Assembly: GCA_934373235.1 (NCBI GenBank)
Contig: CAKROW010000002.1
Location: 62,001-126,000, forward strand
Source: an uncultured Blautia sp.
GTDB taxonomy: Bacteria > Bacillota > Clostridia > Lachnospirales > Lachnospiraceae
Length of the DNA stretch: 64,000 nt
Direction of reading: 5' to 3'
In this document: positions 39,400 to 47,948 of the stretch, in pieces
Layout of the letters: every line of letters starts with the position of its first letter
Numbering within the stretch: the first letter of the stretch is position 1
Notes under the pieces: model-generated
Databases searched by the model: none
What the model was told of the DNA's origin: nothing
The model's input: the letters and a program-made list of their open reading frames with translations, nothing else
Program-made: the position numbers and the translations under genes

Positions 39400-40455
39400 T
39401 CAGCTTAAAGCTATGATCCTTCCGGTATTTCCCAGATGAAGCTCACTGGCTCTGGGAATTTCTGTCATTTTGCCCTTTTCCAGAGGCCTCCATGAACTCT
39501 CCCCTGCGGAAACATAAACATTCTGCCTGGATACATCCACGATCCTGTACATGTTATCTCCACTGTCATAGTGCAGCATACACCACACCGGCTCGGAATT
39601 TGGATCTTTTACGATCACTGAGCACCTTCTTGTATCACTGCCTATAAGGATATCCTCTCCTGATGAAAGGTCGATCTCCATGTTCATAAGATCACCAAAT
39701 TTACAGCACAAGGAAGGTTTTATAAAAAAAGCCTTTTGATCTTTATTCTCAGTTTCTTCTGTCCCCGTTCCCGGTACAGATGTTACCCTCTTTCCCCCTG
39801 TAATGCAGAGAATCAGGCTCACCACTGCCACCACAAACACTGCGATAAACAATCCGAAGCAGACCCAGAATCCTGTATCCAGGCTGGACATCAGCCATTC
39901 CTTCATAACAGCTTCCACATCAATACCGGTATCCATTCCAAGATCCGTCCCGGTATATTCTTCAATAAATTTACCGATGCCTTTTATTCCCTCCACGATC
40001 TTGCCGGTAGTTCCTGTCTCCATATATCTGTCCACAGCCGCCGCCACATTATGAGGCGTGATCCACAGCGGATGCATCAGGAGAAAAATGCTGCCTCCCA
40101 GAGATGCCACGGCTGATACTGCCCAGCTCCATATTTTCCCGATCCAGGAAAATATCACTGCTGCAAGAAGAAGCACAAACGGAATGATAAAAAGAAGTGC
40201 CAGTTTATGAAGACCTGCACCCACATCCTGGTTGATGTCCTGCATGGTCTCATTCATATGCAGTCCCCAGTAGAACAGATCCTGGCCTGTGAGTGAGATA
40301 TTCCTGTCAATTCCCGCCCACGACAGAATTGTTTCCATGGTGGAGCTTCCACCGGAAACATCTATGGTCAGATAGTTCATAAACGTAGTGACTGCAATAC
40401 AGATACCCAGAAATGTAGCAAGGATCGCCCCTGCTTTTTTTAAGATCTTTTCCAT
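39400..40455 (-). CDS. Multi-pass membrane protein with degenerate FHA-like C-terminus
   Basis: 351 residues from ATG 40455 (AAAGGG close upstream). Membrane helices lie at about 8-30, 85-105, 112-130 and 205-230, with an extracellular loop between the third and fourth. The C-terminal 100 residues read DILIGSDTRRCSVIVKDPN and RIVDVSRQNVYVSAG, an FHA-like pattern without the SRxH motif. It is the first gene of the island, so it may be its membrane platform. Function unknown. Confidence 0.75.
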   Translation of the reverse strand: MEKILKKAGAILATFLGICIAVTTFMNYLTIDVSGGSSTMETILSWAGIDRNISLTGQDLFYWGLHMNETMQDINQDVGAGLHKLALLFIIPFVLLLAAVIFSWIGKIWSWAVSAVASLGGSIFLLMHPLWITPHNVAAAVDRYMETGTTGKIVEGIKGIGKFIEEYTGTDLGMDTGIDVEAVMKEWLMSSLDTGFWVCFGLFIAVFVVAVVSLILCITGGKRVTSVPGTGTEETENKDQKAFFIKPSLCCKFGDLMNMEIDLSSGEDILIGSDTRRCSVIVKDPNSEPVWCMLHYDSGDNMYRIVDVSRQNVYVSAGESSWRPLEKGKMTEIPRASELHLGNTGRIIALS

Positions 40456-40490
40456 ACCCTTTTCCCTGTCCTGTTTTATTTTTTCGCACC

Positions 40491-40552
40491 GGAGCATCTT
40501 TGAAAAGACTTTCTGCAGCATATATGTCACAATGATTTTTCAAACAGGCTCC
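40491..40552 (-). repeat. Palindromic repeat in the leader of the phospho-signalling island
   Basis: The ends GGAGCATCTTTGAAAAGA and TGATTTTTCAAACAGGCTCC are imperfect inverted copies (14 of 16 pairs). The centre contains CTGCAG. It shares this layout with 32315-32388 and would form a hairpin in the leader mRNA. Confidence 0.7.
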
Positions 40553-40579
40553 CAACTGCGAATGACTTTTATATGTCAG

Positions 40580-40588
40580 ATTATATCA
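40580..40588 (-). promoter_or_regulatory. Extended -10 promoter of the phospho-signalling island
   Basis: TGATATAAT on the minus strand is a perfect extended -10. The -35 region is poor. It lies between the RpiR gene and the first island gene, about 120 bases upstream of the latter. Confidence 0.5.
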
Positions 40589-40629
40589 CCTGCATGTAAT
40601 TAATACCAGTATTGCAGACTTTTATGTCA

Positions 40630-41493
40630 TCAATAATTCCCTATCTGTGAGGTGTATTCATCGATCCGTTCCAGAAGCTCCTGGTTGGAATAATCCGTCT
40701 CCCTGCAGACATGGGCGCACAGCATCTCTGCCGCAAACATTCCTGCCACATAGGAATTATAAAACTCACTGCTGTCTCCCCGGGCAGTCAGGACCACATC
40801 CGCAAATTTTGCAGCTTCACAGGTGGATTTGTCCGTGAGAAGGATGATAGACGCTCCCTGTCTGTGGATCATCTCCGCAGCCAGATACATAAGCCTGGAA
40901 TATCTTGAGTAAGTGATGATCACCGCACAGTCACCTTCTGTCAGATCACTGGCAAAATCAAACATGTTCTGCCCGTGGCTCCCGTAAATATATACGTGGG
41001 CAAGTATCTGCCTCAGTATGGTATTGAGAAATTCTCCCACACAGGTAGAACCTCTTGAAGAAAAAATATACTTCATATTGCTCTCCTTGAGGATCTTACA
41101 TGCTTTCTTATACTGTTCCTCTGAATTGGCAGCCAGTGTACTCTGGATATTATTCATCACATATGCGCTGACCGTGTCCTTCACTGTGGCCTTGTTCTTT
41201 TTTTTCTTAATGGCCTCGATCCGCTCGGAAGGGATCAGTATCCCTGTATTGGCCTCCCTGGACTGCTGCTCGTAGATATCTCTTAAAAAGCCCTGAAAAT
41301 CCGGATACCCGGTAAACCCCAGTGTTTTGGTCAGCCTGATCACGGATGAATAGCTTACATTTAAAGCTGCTGCCAGTTCTGTGGAAGTCATAAAACAACA
41401 TTTCTGAATATTTTCAAGCACATAATCTGCCACCTCTTTTTCTTTTGGTGTCAGTTGCGCCGAGATGATCAGATCCTGTAACCGATTCTCCAT
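40630..41493 (-). CDS. RpiR/MurR-family transcriptional regulator
   Basis: 287 residues. The N-terminal helix-turn-helix (about 14-75) contains MTSTELAAALNVSYSSVIRLTKTLGF. A SIS sugar-phosphate-binding domain follows (about 125-255, YIFSSRGSTCVGEF, VIITYSRYSR). Family members sense phosphorylated sugars or related metabolites. It is divergent from glutamate dehydrogenase across a 212-base gap and may regulate it or itself. Confidence 0.9.
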   Translation of the reverse strand: MENRLQDLIISAQLTPKEKEVADYVLENIQKCCFMTSTELAAALNVSYSSVIRLTKTLGFTGYPDFQGFLRDIYEQQSREANTGILIPSERIEAIKKKKNKATVKDTVSAYVMNNIQSTLAANSEEQYKKACKILKESNMKYIFSSRGSTCVGEFLNTILRQILAHVYIYGSHGQNMFDFASDLTEGDCAVIITYSRYSRLMYLAAEMIHRQGASIILLTDKSTCEAAKFADVVLTARGDSSEFYNSYVAGMFAAEMLCAHVCRETDYSNQELLERIDEYTSQIGNY

Positions 41494-41530
41494 AAAACAC
41501 CCCTTTTCTTAATATTTACATTATAAAAAT

Positions 41531-41560
41531 ATTTTACCATATTACAGTAAAGCTCACCAA
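41531..41560 (-). promoter_or_regulatory. Possible promoter of the RpiR-family gene
   Basis: TTGGTG (41555-41560), 18-base spacer, TAAAAT (41531-41536). An inverted repeat TTTAC-N9-GTAAA overlaps it (41534-41552) and could be an operator. A TATAAT at 41520-41525 is an alternative -10. Confidence 0.35.
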
Positions 41561-41602
41561 AAAATATAATTATTTTTGTTTATTATTTTTCGAATAAATA
41601 TA

Positions 41603-41631
41603 TTTACTTTTATAAGAGGTAATGATATACT
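41603..41631 (+). promoter_or_regulatory. Promoter of glutamate dehydrogenase gene
   Basis: TTTACT (41603-41608), 17-base spacer, TATACT (41626-41631) with an upstream TG giving an extended -10. The leader is about 70 bases. Confidence 0.6.
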
Positions 41632-41705
41632 CTGCTCATCAGTTGAACACACAAGTTCATAAATATCGTTAAAAAAATATTTTTTTTCAAAAAGGAGTGG
41701 CAATC

Positions 41706-42974
41706 ATGGCAGAAAAGAAGTATAATCCTTATGACAACATGCTGTCAGTTCTGAAACAGTCCGCTGAAGCACTTGGACTCAGTTACGAAGACTATGCAAC
41801 ACTTTGCTATCCGGAGCGCGAGCTTAAGGTTTCCATCCCCATCCGTATGGATGATGGTTCCATCAAGGTTTTTGAGGGATACCGTGTTCAGCACTCCAGC
41901 GCACGCGGCCCGTGCAAGGGCGGCATCCGTTACCACCAGAATTCCGACATGGACGAGGTTAAGGCCCTTGCAGCCTGGATGTCCTTTAAATGTGCAGTTG
42001 TCAATATTCCTTACGGCGGTGCCAAAGGTGGAATCAAGGTAGATCCCTCCAAGCTTTCCAGGGCTGAGCTGATCCGTCTTACACGCCGTTATACCACAAG
42101 GATCCTTCCTATCATCGGACCGGATAAAGATATCCCGGCTCCGGATGTGAACACCAACGGAGAGGTTATGGCATGGATCATGGATACTTACAGTATGTTC
42201 CAGGGCCACACGGTTCCAGGTGTTGTTACAGGTAAGCCGGTTGAGATCGGCGGTTCCGTAGGACGTGTGGAGGCCACCGGACGAGGTGTTACCATCATCG
42301 CGTACCAGTGTATGGAAAAGAATCATATGGATAAGGGTACAGCTTCCATCGCTGTTCAGGGTATGGGAAATGTAGGCGGAACTGCCGCTGAGATCTTCTA
42401 TAATGACGGTGAAAGGGTTGTTGCTGTCAGTGACTATACAGGCGGTGTTTACTGTGAGGATGGCCTTGACATTCCTGACATCCGTAAATTCATCCGCGAA
42501 GGCAACACTCTCGACAAATACGAAAATGACAAAGTAACTCATATTACCAACGATGAACTGATCACATGCAAATGTGATGTCCTGATCCCGGCTGCTCTTG
42601 AGAATCAGATCACAGAGGACAATGCCGGACGTATCCAGGCAAAACTGATCATCGAAGCTGCCAACGGACCTACTTCCGTAGAAGCTGACGAGATCCTTAA
42701 TTCCAGAAACATCATCGTATGCCCGGACATCCTGTCCAACGCAGGCGGTGTTGTTGTATCCTACTTCGAGTGGGTACAGAATATACAGAATCTTACCTGG
42801 GACCTTGATGAAGTCAACAAAGCACTTCAGAAGATCATGCTGACTGCATTTAATGAGGTATATGCGCTCAGCCAGGAAAAGAACGTTACACTTCGCATGG
42901 CTGCATACATGGTAGCCATCAAGCGTATCACCACAGCAGGCAAACTTCGCGGCGGCCCGATTTCCATGGGCTGA
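41706..42974 (+). CDS. gdhA: Glutamate dehydrogenase (RocG/GudB-like)
   Basis: 422 residues from ATG 41706, with AAGGAG eight bases upstream; an in-frame GTG at 41697 overlaps that site. It interconverts glutamate with 2-oxoglutarate and ammonia, cytosolic hexamer. RVQHSSARGPCKGGIRYH and PYGGAKGG (with the catalytic Lys) mark the substrate domain. The nucleotide-binding fold is GMGNVGGTAAEIF, ending in Asp at VSDYTGG. PDILSNAGGV is conserved near the C-terminus. It is a single-gene unit with a terminator and may assimilate ammonia or feed glutamate fermentation. Confidence 0.95.
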   Translation: MAEKKYNPYDNMLSVLKQSAEALGLSYEDYATLCYPERELKVSIPIRMDDGSIKVFEGYRVQHSSARGPCKGGIRYHQNSDMDEVKALAAWMSFKCAVVNIPYGGAKGGIKVDPSKLSRAELIRLTRRYTTRILPIIGPDKDIPAPDVNTNGEVMAWIMDTYSMFQGHTVPGVVTGKPVEIGGSVGRVEATGRGVTIIAYQCMEKNHMDKGTASIAVQGMGNVGGTAAEIFYNDGERVVAVSDYTGGVYCEDGLDIPDIRKFIREGNTLDKYENDKVTHITNDELITCKCDVLIPAALENQITEDNAGRIQAKLIIEAANGPTSVEADEILNSRNIIVCPDILSNAGGVVVSYFEWVQNIQNLTWDLDEVNKALQKIMLTAFNEVYALSQEKNVTLRMAAYMVAIKRITTAGKLRGGPISMG

Positions 42975-43035
42975 TCGCCTAAGCAAAAAACGCGAAGTCC
43001 TCGTATACAAATTTTAATCCAATTTTAATCCGCAG

Positions 43036-43076
43036 AAGGGCAGCCGTATCAGATCGATACCGCTGCCCTTTCTGTC
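43036..43076. terminator. Bidirectional intrinsic terminator after gdhA
   Basis: AAGGGCAGC pairs with GCTGCCCTT around an inner GTATC/GATAC stem. A T-rich stretch follows on the plus strand. Confidence 0.85.
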
Positions 43077-43083
43077 TGTATAT

Positions 43084-43677
43084 TCAGTTCATAAATTCCC
43101 GTATGATCTCACGCATGATCTCTTCTTCCTCAGGCGTGAGCATTTTGCTGAAATGGCTTCCTGTAGCCGCAGTCTGGCGGATACTCTCTGTGATCCGGTC
43201 CACGATCTCCTCCCGGAGCACCGGATCTGTCTTCTCGGCTGCCGGAACCTCTTCCACCCAGGTACGCATCTGTTCCACATAATCTGCCAGTGTAGCCATC
43301 ACCAGTTCTTCCTTGTAGGAAAAATCCAGTCCCTGTCTCAATACCATGAGAAAAACAGGTACTGCCGCCCCTATGTACAGATAACCGATAGAAAGTCCCT
43401 CCCTCATATCCAGCCATGTATTAAGAAAAATGGCCAGTCCCAGAAGCAGGAAGCTTATCATGGACGGATACCACACAAAGCGGTTCATCCTGTGGAGGAG
43501 CCTGTCCCTGGATTTCCAGAGATTCAGCCATTTCTCCTTGAGATTGTGTAATTTCTCTGTATTTCGGATAATTCTTCTGTAGGTAAGGTTTGTTGCCAGC
43601 ATCCCCAGCATGCCCATACAGCCAACTGCTGCCATGGCATAGAGGGGAATCCTGAGACTCATGATCGTTTCCAGCAT
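43084..43677 (-). CDS. Membrane protein of unknown function
   Basis: 197 residues with three membrane helices (about 8-28, 70-88, 95-114) and a basic segment between the first two. The C-terminal 75 residues are charged and helical (ELVMATLADYVEQMRTWVEEV, MREIIREF). GGGAGGG precedes the start. I do not recognise a family. It follows murF by about 90 bases on the same strand and may be in that operon. Confidence 0.75.
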   Translation of the reverse strand: MLETIMSLRIPLYAMAAVGCMGMLGMLATNLTYRRIIRNTEKLHNLKEKWLNLWKSRDRLLHRMNRFVWYPSMISFLLLGLAIFLNTWLDMREGLSIGYLYIGAAVPVFLMVLRQGLDFSYKEELVMATLADYVEQMRTWVEEVPAAEKTDPVLREEIVDRITESIRQTAATGSHFSKMLTPEEEEIMREIIREFMN

Positions 43678-43769
43678 AATACCCTCCCTTTGCAGCCTTC
43701 TTCTGCTGCTACAGATACAGTATACCCCTCCTCAGGGGCATCTGGAAACAATTTTCGTTCGTCAAATTC

Positions 43770-45149
43770 CTACATCTCCTGCAGTGCTTTTACCACCTTT
43801 TCAAATTTCATAAAATGAGAGGCTTTTACAAGGATGGTATCTCCCTCTTTCACATAGGAGGAAAGATTCTCAAGAAGAGTGGCAGGCTCCGGTACAGTGA
43901 TCACAGTAAGCTCCGGATTTGTCTCTTTTGCTTTTTCTCCAATATGTGCTGCAAGCGTTCCCACACAGATACATGCATCGATCCGGCACTGTCCGGCATG
44001 GACACCTACACCTTCGTGAAGTGCCACTTCATCCTCGCCAAGTTCTCCCATATCTCCAAGAATGGCAACCTTACGGCCAAGTCCGTCCTGAAGTACATCC
44101 AGAGATGCCTTCATGGACATGGGATTTGCATTGTAACAGTCATCTACGATCATAAATTTGTCTGTCTCGATCATATTGAATCTGCCGCTTACAGGCTCCA
44201 GGCTTTCGATTCCCCGGCGGATCTGTTCGCTGGTCAGTCCGTAGATACGTCCGATCGCCGCCGCAGCAAGAGCATTATACACCATGTGGCGGCCTGGCAT
44301 CGGAATGTCTGCATGGAATCTTTCTTCTGTTCCGTCTGTGTTTTTCATGATGATATCGCAGCTCATGCCCTTCAGGCCACGGCTTTCCACATTTTCGCAG
44401 GTAACGGCACAGTTTTCCCCCATTCCGAAAAATACCGGGTGGATACCTTTATATTCCTCCACTGTGGAGAGCTTGTCATCATCTCCGTTAAGGACAATAT
44501 GATCTTTTACAAACCGGAATATCTCTGTTTTTGCTCTCAGGACTCCGTCCCTGTCTCTCAGGTTTTCCAGGTGGCAGGTTCCGATGTTTGTGATCACACA
44601 GGTATCCGGTTTTGCGATCTGTGCAAGGCGTGTCATCTCACCGAAATCGCTGATTCCCATTTCCAGGACAGCTATCTCGTCCTCGTCCCTGAGACGGAAA
44701 ACAGTCAGGGGAAGTCCAAGCTCATTGTTAAAATTCCCCTGCGTCTTCAGTGTGCGGTATTTCTGTGCCAGCACAGAAGCGATCACCTCTTTTGTGCTGG
44801 TTTTTCCAACACTTCCCGTAATTCCCACAACCGGGATCTGAAGCTGCTCCAGATAAAACTCCGCAATGTCCTTCACTGCCTGGAGGGAAGATTCAACCTG
44901 AATATATGGATATGCTGCGTCCTCAAGTGTTTTTTCTGACAGAGTGGCAAGTGCCCCCGCTTCCATTACCTGTGGGATAAAACGGTGTGCGTCTACTCTC
45001 TCTCCCACAACAGGGACAAAAAGGCCTCCCACTTCAACTTTGCGGCTGTCTGTTGTAATGGATGTTACTTCTGTCTGAAGCTTATCTGCAGAACCGTGGT
45101 AAACACCGTTACATACTCTTGTGATATTTTCCAGTGTAAGATTTTTCAT
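43770..45149 (-). CDS. murF: UDP-N-acetylmuramoyl-tripeptide--D-alanyl-D-alanine ligase
   Basis: 459 residues from ATG 45149; an alternative GTG at 45158 lies too close to AAGG. The Mur ligase N-terminal domain is followed by the ATP-binding GSVGKTSTKEVIA segment, the central domain and the C-terminal domain (VDDCYNANPMSMKASLD). It adds D-Ala-D-Ala to UDP-MurNAc-tripeptide in the cytosol. The ddl gene, which makes that dipeptide, lies 24 bases upstream, a functional pair. Confidence 0.95.
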   Translation of the reverse strand: MKNLTLENITRVCNGVYHGSADKLQTEVTSITTDSRKVEVGGLFVPVVGERVDAHRFIPQVMEAGALATLSEKTLEDAAYPYIQVESSLQAVKDIAEFYLEQLQIPVVGITGSVGKTSTKEVIASVLAQKYRTLKTQGNFNNELGLPLTVFRLRDEDEIAVLEMGISDFGEMTRLAQIAKPDTCVITNIGTCHLENLRDRDGVLRAKTEIFRFVKDHIVLNGDDDKLSTVEEYKGIHPVFFGMGENCAVTCENVESRGLKGMSCDIIMKNTDGTEERFHADIPMPGRHMVYNALAAAAIGRIYGLTSEQIRRGIESLEPVSGRFNMIETDKFMIVDDCYNANPMSMKASLDVLQDGLGRKVAILGDMGELGEDEVALHEGVGVHAGQCRIDACICVGTLAAHIGEKAKETNPELTVITVPEPATLLENLSSYVKEGDTILVKASHFMKFEKVVKALQEM

Positions 45150-45173
45150 AGATTTCACGACCTTCCGTCTCTG

Positions 45174-46211
45174 TTATTCATACTTTTTCATGGAGATCCG
45201 GATCAGTGTCTCGCAAAGCTCCGGATAATCGATTCCCAGAACTTTTGCCTCCTGTGGGATCAGGCTGGTAGGTGTCATTCCCGGAAGTGTGTTTGCCTCA
45301 AGACAGTACATATCTCCGTTTTCTTTCATCATGAAGTCAAGACGTCCGTAGCCTTCAAGTCCCAGTGCTTTGGCACCTGCCTCAGCATAGTGCTGCATCT
45401 TCTCTGTAAGCTCCGGGGAAAGCTCTGCAGGGCAGGTCTCCACTGTTGACCCTGCCTGATATTTGTTCTTGTAATCGTAGAATCCCTGGATCGGTGCGAT
45501 CTCGATGATCGGGTATGCCTTCCCGTCAACAACAGCCACAGAAAACTCACGGCCTTTGATGTATTCCTCCACAACCACTTCGTCTTCATAGCCGTAAGCT
45601 CCGTCAATGGCATCCTCATATTCTTTCTGGTCATGGGCAATATATACCCCTACACTGGAACCACCGCAGCAGGTCTTTACAACTACCGGAAACTCCATGC
45701 CAAGGTCTCTCACATTCTTCGTGCAATTTGCTTTTTTCATGGTGATTCCCTTTGGTGTGGGAACTCCGTCCATAAGAAATACTTTTTTGGTAAGTCCCTT
45801 ATCCATGGCAAGGGCACTGCTTAAATATCCGGTTCCTGTATAGCGGATACCCATAAGGTCAAAGGTTGCCTGAACCTTTCCGTCTTCACCATTGGAGCCG
45901 TGAAGTCCCATGAATACAATGTCTGCTGCCTGGCACAGCTCCAGAACATTCGGTCCGAAAAAGCAGCGTCTTGTACGCTTCAGTTCCTCAATCTCGTCAT
46001 CAAAGCTTCTCATATACTCAGCCGCTGAATCTACCTCGTAATCTTTGTCTCCAAAAGGCTCATCCCAGTCTACAGGCTCCAGTCCGCAGAAAATATCAAC
46101 CAGAATGGCTTCATGACCTTTCTGGCGAAGTGCTTTGCATACACCGGTTCCTGTTACAATTGAAATTTCTCTTTCTGTACTGGTTCCGCCAGCTAAAACT
46201 ACTATTTTCAT
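45174..46211 (-). CDS. ddl: D-alanine--D-alanine ligase
   Basis: 345 residues, ATP-grasp fold. VVLAGGTSTEREIS is the N-terminal motif, FMGLHGSNGEDG and VVVKTCCGGSSVGV bind substrate and ATP, and EANTLPGMTPTSL binds metal. The omega-loop reads GFYDYKNKY, with the Tyr typical of D-Ala-D-Ala rather than D-Ala-D-Lac ligases, so no vancomycin-type resistance is predicted. AAGGAG precedes the start. It is followed by murF. Confidence 0.95.
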   Translation of the reverse strand: MKIVVLAGGTSTEREISIVTGTGVCKALRQKGHEAILVDIFCGLEPVDWDEPFGDKDYEVDSAAEYMRSFDDEIEELKRTRRCFFGPNVLELCQAADIVFMGLHGSNGEDGKVQATFDLMGIRYTGTGYLSSALAMDKGLTKKVFLMDGVPTPKGITMKKANCTKNVRDLGMEFPVVVKTCCGGSSVGVYIAHDQKEYEDAIDGAYGYEDEVVVEEYIKGREFSVAVVDGKAYPIIEIAPIQGFYDYKNKYQAGSTVETCPAELSPELTEKMQHYAEAGAKALGLEGYGRLDFMMKENGDMYCLEANTLPGMTPTSLIPQEAKVLGIDYPELCETLIRISMKKYE

Positions 46212-46245
46212 TTCTCTATATCTCCTTAATCATAATTGCCTGATT

Positions 46246-46412
46246 CGGGTCAAGCGGATATTCGCAATCAGCTTCGCTACTTGCTCATAACCAAATAACT
46301 GCTCCGCAGTTTATCAGGAAGAGCTTGCACTCCTCCTGATACAAGCAAGTCCCCACCCACTGCTTATTGCTTTTCGCAATTGAAGCAGGGGACTTACTTG
46401 ATTTGGTTAACT
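46246..46412. repeat. Multi-branched palindromic intergenic element
   Basis: TAACCAAAT (46288-46296) pairs with ATTTGGTTA (46401-46409), closing three hairpins in a row. These are AACTG/CAGTT (46297-46311), TATCAGGA/TCCTGATA (46312-46341) and CAAG-C-AAGTCCCC/GGGGACTT-A-CTTG (46342-46400, with inner TGCTT/AAGCA and ATTGC/GCAAT). Almost every base of the 122 is paired. The flank 46251-46267 matches 2365-2381 exactly. A shorter relative lies at 49485-49535. Confidence 0.8.
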
Positions 46413-46413
46413 T

Positions 46414-47808
46414 CTACTGATACACTACGATGGGTGTTCCCACCTCGATATTATTGTAAATAGTCTGCGCATTTGTGTAAGGTGTATTCACGCAGCCATG
46501 GGATCCGCTGGTAAGATAAATAGCGCCGCCATACTGGGATCTCCAGCTTGCGTCATGGATTCCGATACCACCGTTAAAGGGCATCCAGAAGGTTACCGGT
46601 GATGCGTATCCCGGGCCTCGAAGCACTGCAGGGGAGGTTTTGGACTTCAGTGAATAACAGCCTCCCGGAGTGCTGTAGCCCTTGCTCACACAGCCTGTAA
46701 CTACCGGTGTATCCACAAGAAGCAGTCCGTCTTTGTAAAATACCATTCTCTGGCTGGTAATGTCGATCTCCACGTATGTATTGCCGATATCATTTGTATC
46801 ACGGCATTTTCCCTCAGTTGTATAGGCAGGCGTCCGCACCTCTGTGGTTCCTGCAAGAATAGCATTGTAAAGGGATTCAGTCTCTGTCTCAGCATCAATG
46901 GTCCAGCCATAATCACCGCCTGTGATAGTCTTTTCCCTTCCGTCATAGGTGATAAATGTCCGGTTGGTTCCCACTGTGTTATATTTGGAACAAAGTTCAT
47001 TCACATAAGCAGACACCTGATTTCTGTCAATAGTGTAATTCCCCTTCTCATCCTGTATGAGCCATCCTTTAAGAACACTCCGATCGATCTGCTCGGAACG
47101 GTCCGAAAAATCATAGGTGATCACTGCACTGGTGATGGTGTTCAGTTCCTCGCACTGTTTCACAAGTGCTTCATCGTCTCTATATACAGAAGGCTTTTTG
47201 TAACAGCCTTTTTTGTCCAGATTTACTGTTTTGGCTCCATTGGATACTGCCTTACGGATCGTCTTTATTGTCCTGTTCAGATCCAGGGTTGTTCCCTCTT
47301 TCTCCGGTACGATCCTGTATGTCTCGCCTTCCTCATCAATATATGCATCTTCCGGCTTTTTGGAATTTTTTTTCTGCATACATTTCAGATTCTTCACAGT
47401 TTTTCTCAGAGTTTCAACATTATCATAATCAGTATCTTTTGCCAGCCTGTAATTTTTTTTCTGATTGAAGGCAAGGAACCATTTATAACGGTCCTGCTTC
47501 TGTATCAGTTTCTTCGCCCCGCCATCCGGAACATATACCAGTCCGGCTTCTTTTGCAGTGATGCTCTCTTTTCCGTTGTTTCTGGTCTCTACTGCGAGAA
47601 CATAAGCTGCCACCTCATCAGAAAGAAGCTTCTCTGCTTCTTTCGCAGTCATATAGGAACAATTATAACCGTTTACCTTAGAGCCCGGCAAAAAGTGGTC
47701 TGTAAAATAGTGAACGCCATATCCATAGGCTGCGCCTGTCATTATAACCAGAATAATGATCAGCGCGATCACCAGTTTTTTCCACAGGCTCATCTTTGTC
47801 TTTTCCAT
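46414..47808 (-). CDS. Membrane-anchored L,D-transpeptidase (YkuD family)
   Basis: 464 residues. A short cytosolic start and one membrane helix (about 10-32) anchor an extracellular protein. Two peptidoglycan-binding-4-like modules (about 60-310) precede the YkuD catalytic domain (about 340-464), which has IGIHDASW and the SHGCVNTP motif with catalytic His, Ser and Cys. It makes 3-3 cross-links or attaches proteins to peptidoglycan. AGGGG precedes the start. The palindromic element begins right after the stop. Confidence 0.93.
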   Translation of the reverse strand: MEKTKMSLWKKLVIALIIILVIMTGAAYGYGVHYFTDHFLPGSKVNGYNCSYMTAKEAEKLLSDEVAAYVLAVETRNNGKESITAKEAGLVYVPDGGAKKLIQKQDRYKWFLAFNQKKNYRLAKDTDYDNVETLRKTVKNLKCMQKKNSKKPEDAYIDEEGETYRIVPEKEGTTLDLNRTIKTIRKAVSNGAKTVNLDKKGCYKKPSVYRDDEALVKQCEELNTITSAVITYDFSDRSEQIDRSVLKGWLIQDEKGNYTIDRNQVSAYVNELCSKYNTVGTNRTFITYDGREKTITGGDYGWTIDAETETESLYNAILAGTTEVRTPAYTTEGKCRDTNDIGNTYVEIDITSQRMVFYKDGLLLVDTPVVTGCVSKGYSTPGGCYSLKSKTSPAVLRGPGYASPVTFWMPFNGGIGIHDASWRSQYGGAIYLTSGSHGCVNTPYTNAQTIYNNIEVGTPIVVYQ

Positions 47809-47854
47809 ATTTTCCCCTGTTTATTACCTTCTCTGTTATTCCTGTATATTTATG

Positions 47855-47916
47855 ACTGCCCGGCATCCCGGAAGCGCCTCCTTCTGTGCGGAAAACGCCC
47901 CGGAACACCGGGCAGT
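47855..47916 (-). terminator. Hairpin after the aminotransferase gene
   Basis: ACTGCCCGG (47855-47863) pairs with CCGGGCAGT (47908-47916). An inner C/G-rich stem is possible. The T-run is weak. Confidence 0.55.
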
Positions 47917-47948
47917 GGGTCAGATCATCTGTTTATCTGATATCTTAT

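Noticed and set aside
21508..40455. Type VI or type VII secretion locus
   Set aside because: Kinase, phosphatase and FHA genes are shared with such loci, but no EssC/WXG100, sheath, baseplate or pilus gene was found in the window.
41745..43010. 421-codon minus-strand frame opposite glutamate dehydrogenase
   Set aside because: Antisense shadow of a certain gene; no start signal.
45174..46211. Van-type D-Ala-D-Lac ligase
   Set aside because: The omega-loop Tyr (GFYDYKNKY) and the pairing with murF point to a housekeeping D-Ala-D-Ala ligase; no vanH or vanX is present.
46246..46412. tRNA-like or T-box element
   Set aside because: The cloverleaf-like pairing lacks tRNA arm lengths, a TTC motif, a CCA end and any T-box sequence; it matches other intergenic repeats instead.
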